Positions 50,185-64,000 of a stretch of DNA of 64,000 bases are shown in pieces; the first letter of the stretch is position 1; each line of letters opens with the position of its first letter. The translations under genes were made by a program, and so were the position numbers. The notes below the pieces were generated by a model. It did not search any database, had not been told where the DNA came from, and was given only the letters and a program-made list of their open reading frames with translations. Source of the DNA: Glandiceps talaboti (taxonomy: Eukaryota; Hemichordata; Enteropneusta; Spengelidae); contig NC_135562.1 of the NCBI RefSeq assembly GCF_964340395.1, positions 13,435,043-13,499,042 on the forward strand, written 5' to 3'.

Positions 50185-51989
50185 GACAACCCTGTACAAG
50201 AAAAAATCGGAGTAATCTAAGCTTAATATATAGTGCATGAAGGCAAAGTAATTTATTTGTAATGTATACTACCGGCTCACTATTTTTGTTTGCACATGTA
50301 GCCTGTTTTAATATGGTGCTAGTGGAATACAAGATATATTGGACTAGTGTTGTACATTTGTAAATGGGCTATTATGCATGATGATTTGATGTTAATCTGT
50401 CCAACATGAGGATTGAATCCCAATTCAAATGGTGTAATGAGGTGTAATGTAATGAATATTAATTAATACTTAGGGTATAATGTCTATATTAATTAATTAG
50501 TTCCTGTGATTATAAAAACATAAAAGTATTTTGCAAAGTGTCAATATTTGATGAAGTGCCCTTACTTGAATTAATGACAACATTTCATGTCCACTTAGGT
50601 ATGAAATAATACATAATTATGTGTTCATCAAGATTCATTAAAGGGACACAAGCTGAGTTTATACATTATTGGCCTCATATCCTTGCATATTCAAAAGGTA
50701 CATGTACTCGCAGTTATTGTACCTACTGACGCATACTCAACCATTGCTTGCAAGTGACTGTACTCAAACCTGGTATTAAAATATGACATATAAACTATAT
50801 AACATAATTTATTATATGTATAATGAAATGTTGAGGAAATGCCGACTATGCAATCAAGTGTTCTAACAAATAACAGCAGACAACTGTAATGCCGTCGAAG
50901 GCATAATCAGCATTGTCATTATACTAGTCTAGTTAAATTGAGGATTTACATATTTTCCCTTGAGGAACTTTACTTGTACCACTATAATTTGTCCAATATA
51001 GTGAGAAGGAGTAGAAAAGCATATGTGCAATCATAATGCCGCCCCTAGTCTGAATGGTCCAGTCACTTGGTCTACTTATTTATATAACCACTCACTAATA
51101 ATAATAATAATAAAGGGAATTTGTGGTGTGCCTAATCTCACTGAGCTCTAGGTGCAGAGGACAAGTAATGATGACAAATTGATTTATTGTATGAAGAGAT
51201 GAGATTTAAGTGTTGAGAGAAGGGCAATAAGGAGTTGGAGTACTGGAGGCTGGATGGGAGTTTGTTTCAAGTGAGCATGATCTTTCACCAAAGCGATTTG
51301 TGGTTACACAGGGTACTCTAAGACGACGAGAATCAGAAGAGGACCTGAGATTTCTTGACAGGCGATACTGGTGAAGAAGTTCACTAAGATATTTAGGTCC
51401 AGAACCAATAATCGAATTATAACAAATTGTTGAAAGTTTGTAATGTATGCGAGATGTAACTATCCATCATTAAGTATATTCCATAACCGGAAACAACACT
51501 TGGGTCTTTCAGGCTATCCAGACCCCACCCTATCCAAATCCCCACCACACCCTAACTACAAACAAAATACATGGTAGCTCAGGTAGTATGTTAACTACAC
51601 TTGCTGCTATACAAATGCAAAAAATAATCTGCAGAGATCATTACAGTGATAAAGAACTACACCACAATATACATAATTGTATGTACTTATAAAATTGTAG
51701 TAAAAACATATTACCATATAAATACCTTTTAGCAATGTCCTGGTATTTTCCAAGTTTATCCTCCATTCAATCCTAAGTACATGTAGTACACCAGCTTGAG
51801 AGATTTGCACATGTAGCACAATGGTAGTAGCTTTCTCAAGTTCAGAGGAACATCATACACTTATCTCCAGCTGTGTGTTCACAACAGAATATAAAATTAT
51901 CAGTTTGGTGTGCATTTGAAAAATGTGATATAGGCATACTGACCCATACACAAATACATAGACACATATATGAGTGAGTAGGTACGTAC

Positions 51990-52050
51990 AAATATACACA
52001 CACACACACACACATACATACATACATACATACATACATACATACATACT
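51990..52050. repeat. (CA)n(CATA)n microsatellite
   Basis: Compound array upstream of the 263-aa gene's coding part, probably in its first intron. Confidence 0.95.
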
Positions 52051-52485
52051 ATTTAACACGGAGTTAATGCTAGTTCTATTTGCGGACGAATTAAATCGCG
52101 AGTTGATTATGACGTTGTCCATTCAATGTCAGAATTGAGTCCCGACTGTACTCCGTCTGCAATCAGGACTGGCTCACAACTAGTCACCTCATGGCCGCAC
52201 TGACTACGAGGACGAGTCTAATATAAGGTAAGTTCTGTAGTAGTAGAATATTTAAACGATGACTTGTGTCATTAAGAAGAAACTTTCAGTTTGTTAAACG
52301 TATACGTGTACATGTATCAAATATGCCCTGGATTTCCATGTATTTTTATGAGTCATCGATGCATGCGATCATCATTGGCTAGAAATTAGAATTCCCCAGC
52401 ATTCAATACACAAGTGTTTTGCCTTATATATGTTGCATATAAGGCATATTACGTTGCGACAAGTTTAAATACATTGTCCCCTTAC

Positions 52486-52660
52486 CTGTTTTCATGAATT
52501 ACACACCGTCGTTTCCTCGTAAAGTATGCATTTATGATACATATTCGATCGCTATGATTTCGTCTGCGATATCGAACGCTCGTTTATTTTGGACGACCTT
52601 TAACCTCTGATGTGACATCATGGAGTATCGCACATGCGCGGATGTCATAGAACCTTTCAA
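52486..52660 (-). promoter_or_regulatory. Likely promoter and untranslated first exon of the 263-aa gene
   Basis: CpG-rich on an AT-rich background. On the minus strand the order is an NRF1-like word CGCGCATGTGCG (52629-52640), the CRE-like palindrome TGATGTCACATCA (52608-52620), then a donor AACAG|GTAAGG whose exon ends at 52486. The spacing suits a short 5' exon joined to the acceptor at 50192. It is an inference without transcript data. More CpG-rich sequence extends to 52800. Confidence 0.45.
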
Positions 52661-52799
52661 GGTCACTTCAGGTCACAAGCCAAGCACCGCAAATAACTAG
52701 ACTGTCGACAGTCGCTCGCGCCTTTTTTCCATACGTTTTATCTAAACTCCGGTCCGGCGCAACACTAGTAATAGTATAATCGCAAACTGATTTCGAGGG

Positions 52800-54180
52800 C
52801 CGTATCTTTATATGCAGTGTCGTGTAGTGACAAGTTTGAATTATCTTGAGTGAAAGGTTGGTTTTGAATCGGTCACCATGTTTAAAATGTGCTGGAATGT
52901 AATTTTTCGATCAGACATGTACAACCAAAATATTTTCACTGAAAATTGTTAAAGTACCAATAATTAGGCATTGCTTATGTTAAACAGTGGCTGATAACAT
53001 CCACGAGCAATGCAGAAAATCGTGACTGCCGTTGAGGGCGCTGATTTTTGGGCGCTAACCCAAAAATGATTTCATTTATCGTGTATAGCTAGAAAAACAC
53101 GTTTATCTACATATCTACACGTGACGCGATGTTTTCAGGGTGAACGATATTACGAATAAGTTATTGTACCGGTTGATTGACAAAAGTGGTGAAATATCAA
53201 GGCCACTTCGATAGGAATCATGTATATTAGAACGCTGGACGATCCCGAAAATGGTTTAATCATATCATTAAATTAATTGACCAGTATGTTGAAATTTCAA
53301 TATCTTTTTTATTCGTTGTCATTTTTGCGACATAATATTGATCTTTTAACCCCCTCCCCCCAAAAAAAAAAAAAAAAAAAAAAATGCGTCAGTGATAAAC
53401 TTTGATAATAAGGTTTGGAAATTTAAAACTATCCTTTCAAACTTATTTCATTTATTCACTTATTTATTTTCTCGTATATGTTTTATGATTTAAAAAAATG
53501 TTAACGAAGCTCGGGAATGCATATCTAATGAAAAGGCAAACATTTGACTTTAAAATGTTCAAAATATATTCTTGAAAATAAATGTATTAACCATGACGTT
53601 CATCTGTAACGCATAGATAACAATGTTACTTGATGAAGAGTTTGATTTTGTTGTCACGTGGTGGGCTATAGCTTTTAACTTTGGGAAACCCTAATTATGT
53701 GGTGTGTGTCACTGTCTCACTATTACCGTTTGTGCAACATGACATAGGCCTCACATATCTTCAAATTGTAAATTTGAAATTAGCTTAAGCTTATAACTAT
53801 TTGAAGCAAATGTATTGAACAAATTTCTCAGGATAATGCTTCATAATATGTATTGTGACTAAATAAAGTAGAGTTCAAAATCAGAAACTGGAAGGAATGC
53901 AATGTATGGATGTAGGCTACATGCTCAAAATCAATATGTACATTGTACGAAAAGCGAAAGTTACACACAATACCGTTATTGAGGCAGCTTGTACTATCGT
54001 CATCAATGACCCAGAATACACCTACGTGTATACGTCCACGTGCCGGATTAATATTATGTGTTTCCCAATAACACCATACAAAATTGTTACGTATAATTTC
54101 TGCGGAAATTAAGTTTAAATTTCAGTTGTGATAACTGATAAAACAGTCTGGGATTTGAGTGAACATTTCAGTCACACTGG
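52800..54180. other. Intergenic stretch between the two divergent genes
   Basis: No gene recognised. A C-run followed by about 24 A (53350-53383) could be an old retroposed tail. Confidence 0.45.
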
Positions 54181-54252
54181 GGCGTGTTAGTATTATCGGA
54201 AAAGTTCTAATTTTGGCCTCGATAACCTGGGTTCAATTCACGCCCAGTTGGT
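54178..54252 (+). repeat. tRNA-like sequence, probable SINE remnant
   Basis: GGGTTCAATTC resembles a polymerase III B box and GGGCGTGTTAGTATTATCGG could be a decayed A-box end; CTGGG and CCCAG pair around the T loop. The cloverleaf does not close, so it is not a working tRNA. Confidence 0.35.
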
Positions 54253-54262
54253 GTACAAAGAG

Positions 54263-54287
54263 CGCCATCTTGCATTGCGGGCTTGGG
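54263..54287 (+). promoter_or_regulatory. YY1-like site and splice donor, possible alternative first exon
   Basis: CGCCATCTTG (54263-54272) is the YY1 core, often placed at animal transcription starts. A strong donor GGG|GTGAGT follows at 54288. It could splice to the TTCCTTAG acceptor at 55530 ahead of the cellulase coding exon. Confidence 0.35.
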
Positions 54288-54944
54288 GTGAGTAGTCCCA
54301 TTTTTTTAACTCGTTGAATTTTTGTGTACATTACATTATATTATCATATGCGATCACTTGACAAAAATATGTTTTAATGTTAGTTACAATACCTCGTTAG
54401 GTAAGGTGTACATTTGTTAGAAAAAGATAACGGTGTGACGAAACTGAGAACCGCTCTACTTGTGTAAATAACATCACTATAATTATAAACATCCACAACC
54501 AAATTGATTGCATTACATGTAAATACATGTACATGTGTAACTGAAAAAATACCGAGGTGTACACAGCTGACATTATAAATGTAATTAACAGAATTACAGT
54601 TTGATATTAAAAATCTAAACCATATATTACTCATTTCTTATTCATAGTTAATACATATTTCATAATAATGATCATACGAACACGAATAATAAACCAGTTC
54701 ACATCCCTAGATATTAGTTATTTTGGTTGCTGTAACACGTGTGCAGGATTACACCAAGGGCTGTTACAAGTGATTAAATAGTTTGAAATCATTTTGTATG
54801 CAAAGTTGTTATAAGGAAACAGCTGCAGCAATGTTGATTTTATGTATTTAATAATCACACTTCATTGAAGACCAAGTAAAATGTAATTACACAGTTTTTC
54901 AAACAAACATGAATTCATAAACAGATACAAGTTGGATGGTTCCT

Positions 54945-55235
54945 TGTATGTATGTATGTATGTATGTATGTATGTATGTATGTATGTATGTATGTATGTA
55001 TGTATGTATGTGTATGTATGTATGTATGTATGTATGTATGTATGTGTGTATGTACGTACGTACGCACGCACGCACGCATGTATGTCTGATGTATGTATGT
55101 ATGTATGTATGTATGTATGTATGTATGTGTGTATGTATGTATGTATGTATGTGTGTATGTACGTACGTACGCACGCACGCACGCATGTATGTCTGATGTA
55201 TGTATGTATGTATGTATGTATGTATATGTACGTAC
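54945..55235. repeat. (TATG)n array with 108-bp higher-order unit
   Basis: Long tetranucleotide array. A variant block (GTACGTACGTACGCACGCAC then GTCTGATG) appears twice, 108 bp apart, so part of the array was copied as a larger unit. Confidence 0.95.
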
Positions 55236-55361
55236 ATATGTGTCTATAATATGTATCATGCATGTTCGGAAGGATGGATACATTGTTGGTTGGTTGCATT
55301 TGGTTGGTTGGTTTGTCGGTAAGTCGGTAGGTTTGGCTGTGTGTGTGTATGTATGTATGTA

Positions 55362-55415
55362 TGTGTGTGTGTGTGCGCGCGCGCGCGCGTGTGTGTGTGT
55401 GCTTGCGCATGCGCA
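55362..55415 (+). promoter_or_regulatory. Z-DNA-prone tract and perfect NRF1 palindrome before the cellulase gene
   Basis: About 40 bp of alternating GT and GC (55362-55401) run into TGCGCATGCGCA (55404-55415), an exact match to the NRF1 consensus. It ends 115 bp before the 5' acceptor-like site and 217 bp before the cellulase ATG. Confidence 0.5.
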
Positions 55416-55632
55416 TTTCAGTTATGGATTTTGTCTTACGGTGATATTGTAATATACATCCACATAGTAATTGCCACATTTGTAAGACTAAAGACCACGT
55501 TTTTATTTCATTTCTTCAATTATTCCTTAGTGTGCACGTGACTGGGAATGTGCCTCGGACACAACCACCTACTCCGACACTGAGGGAGAGCATAAAGGTT
55601 ACTGGTTGACATCGAAAACTTGTCAAGGGAGC

Positions 55633-61766
<6,134 letters not shown>

Positions 61767-64000
61767 GGATTCGTTATTATGAAAAAATATAGAATGCTGA
61801 AGACTTTTAGTTTCAAGATCCAAAGTGACGTCATGATGATATACGTTAAAGGAGTTTTTAACAGTACTATTTATTATATATTTATTGTTATTTATATAAA
61901 AATGCATGAGTAAATTATATCACACAGAACCAGTAAATTAACATATTAAGATAATTATGTAATAGGTTTTGGTTGTAGACAGGTTATTTTTATCTTGTAA
62001 ATTGTGTTGTATATTTAATTTGTTTAAATTAAATGTTGTTGTTAATGTAACAAGTGTAGTGTAGACAGGGTATTAGGTTTACAAGTCATTGAGGTATGTT
62101 AAACGAGGAATAATCTTTTGAATAATAGTACTTGACACTAATTGCACGATTTTCATTTTACAAACATGTCAACTTAACGACTACATGTATCAGAAAATGT
62201 CATGTACTACAGTCGTCATCAACAAAGTCACAGAGAATAATACTCGAGTAACACGAGTTCCATAAATAATTGGACTTGAAAGAAGTCTCACCCATCATAG
62301 ATACAGTGTACAACTATGAACGAGAAAGTGTTGTGACCTTCACCCCTCGACATCTTTATTTCAAACCGTATCATCGGATCGGCTTGGCTGTTCATGCCTA
62401 TCCCAGACGAAATATTAAACTTGATGGTAGCAAGCACCTTTAAATAGTGCCATCAATGTTGTATTGAAATATTTCATTTGATTCCAATAAATCAACATAA
62501 TAAGTCAGTTAGCTAACAAGTGGTCTGTCCACACTCTATAGTCATGCTATACCCTTGGACAATTTACTCTCTTCTGGATGGAGATGCTAAGAATATGTAT
62601 GATGACATCACTTTGTTATTATATTAAATTTGTTATTACCTTCAAAGTATGAAATAGTACTTATTTTTCATTGTAAATGCACGTTTACATGATTATAAGT
62701 TATGCTATGCCAGTGAAGTCAAAGATATCCAAACACAACAAACAAACTATAATTAGATTGTGGTGGTCATATGAATGAGTGAGATGTGAGTATTTATTTT
62801 GGATTTTTAAAAATTAATATATGCGTTTTCTACTTCAGTAAAACTATGGCAAACAACGTATACCATGTTTTGGATGTTGGGTCTATTTTGATATTTTCAT
62901 TACGAATTAGCATTATATTACGAATGTTTGTATATTAATTTATCCATCTAATTTTAATAATTTTACATTTTGTTTATCATGCTCGTCCATGAACTGTTTC
63001 ACACTCACAAAACAAACTACCATTGTCGAAGGTCGAGCGAAAAATAGATTGCCATAATATGAAATGTTCAAGTTTATGAATTATGATCGTAAAAAAATGA
63101 ACATAATTAGCTAGTCTTAATTATGGAAACAGCTATTCAGAATACAGTGGTATGATGCTTTCAATGTGAGATTAAAAGTATCTGCAAATTAGTCGTCTTG
63201 TTATGTAACACTAGTAGAAAAAATAGTACAGTTTACGACATTTTCCGTACTATAGTTCAGATTGAGTTCAATTCTGTACTTTTATGCTGATGAGGTGGAC
63301 GTTTCTGTACTTTCCCATTAGCGCCTGTCTAATCGGATTATACTCGATCTGAAAAATAGTTCAGATTGCGAGTCGGAAGTGATTTGAATACATTTGCATT
63401 TAGTTCAGAATATATTCATGAGTTCACCCCCATAACTGGGCAGTAAACAAATGAATATTCAAATCTACCGTGCTTGCAATCAATACGTACATAAACGCTA
63501 TACGTGTAGCTAGTGTATTCGATACATATGTATGTATATAAGCAGGCTTATGATATGAACTACATGGTTAGGACGTACGTAGATTGTAATATCACAGGGC
63601 TCATTTTGAAATAAATGTTCGTAGTACGCCTTTTCATTATGCACTACATACCGCCACCACTAAACGTGTTTCACATTTCTACGCGTTTGATGCATAGTAA
63701 TACAGATTTAGATGACATGACAATCGTTTCCAATAATAGTTTAAAATTGGGCCACAAATATTGCTAGTGTATGGAGCTTCTTAACAAACCTGACCGGCCA
63801 ATAGCGTCAACAAACTCACAGTAGAGACGTGCTGACAGATTTGAGTCTGTGGACATTATTTCTAGCTAAGTAAAATTGAGTGACTATTGGGAATATTATA
63901 TGGCATCCATGTCGTCCATGTCGTCTATAGTTTCTGACTGACCGTGTTATGTACAACGTAACGCTGAACGAAATACGGTCCATCAGGAATTAACTAGACT
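61767..64000. other. 3' untranslated region and downstream sequence, no further gene seen
   Basis: AT-rich. I see no exon of another gene, tRNA or large repeat. Confidence 0.5.

Noticed and set aside
54178-54252. A true tRNA gene
   Set aside because: T and acceptor stems do not pair over their full length; no anticodon arm can be drawn.
54862-55479. A 205-codon frame of Tyr-Ile-His-Thr repeats, and its mirror frames
   Set aside because: Translation of a TATG array on both strands; no codon bias or family motif.

Overview
The window is animal nuclear DNA: AT-rich, intron-bearing genes with GT-AG junctions, many microsatellites and heavy transposon content. A PARP14-type gene, an animal family 9 cellulase, and piggyBac-, Harbinger- and SWIM-type fragments fit a marine invertebrate (lophotrochozoan or non-vertebrate deuterostome). 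I cannot place the species. Nothing suggests operons, CRISPR or prokaryotic DNA.

Layout. 1-3000: the last three visible exons of a PARP14-like mono-ADP-ribosyltransferase (+). Its last intron holds a 40-bp perfect inverted repeat and a CpG-rich block. 3000-7390: no gene; a 137-bp MITE with a 9-bp target duplication and several simple repeats. 7390-15970: a 0.55-kb interspersed repeat, then two tandem ~3.7-kb copies (X1, X2; minus strand) of a decayed transposon encoding an RNase H-like transposase with a coiled-coil N-terminus. 16100-37300: two consecutive blocks, each a piggyBac pseudogene (PB-A, PB-B) followed by the same ~3.7-3.9-kb composite repeat (L1, L2). This looks like an old segmental duplication. 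The first block was later hit by a 467-bp MITE and by a 4.6-kb element with very long terminal inverted repeats. Both insertions can be defined exactly because the other block keeps the empty site. 37770-42700: a different piggyBac pseudogene (PB-C), then a divergent, internally deleted relative of X (X3). 45700-46100: a SWIM-zinc-finger fragment.

47400-52650: a three-coding-exon gene on the minus strand for an unrecognised 263-aa protein, with a likely CpG promoter and untranslated first exon near 52.5-52.65 kb. 55633-61766: a complete eleven-segment (ten coding exons as modelled) glycoside hydrolase family 9 endoglucanase gene (+) for a 514-aa protein with all catalytic residues but no visible signal peptide, preceded by a perfect NRF1 palindrome and a Z-DNA-prone tract. 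61767-64000: no gene seen beyond the cellulase 3' untranslated region.

The three host genes are unrelated in function. The transposons account for most of the structure between them. All family calls come from reading motifs by eye; no database search was possible. Splice sites were chosen so that phases agree and family motifs join.
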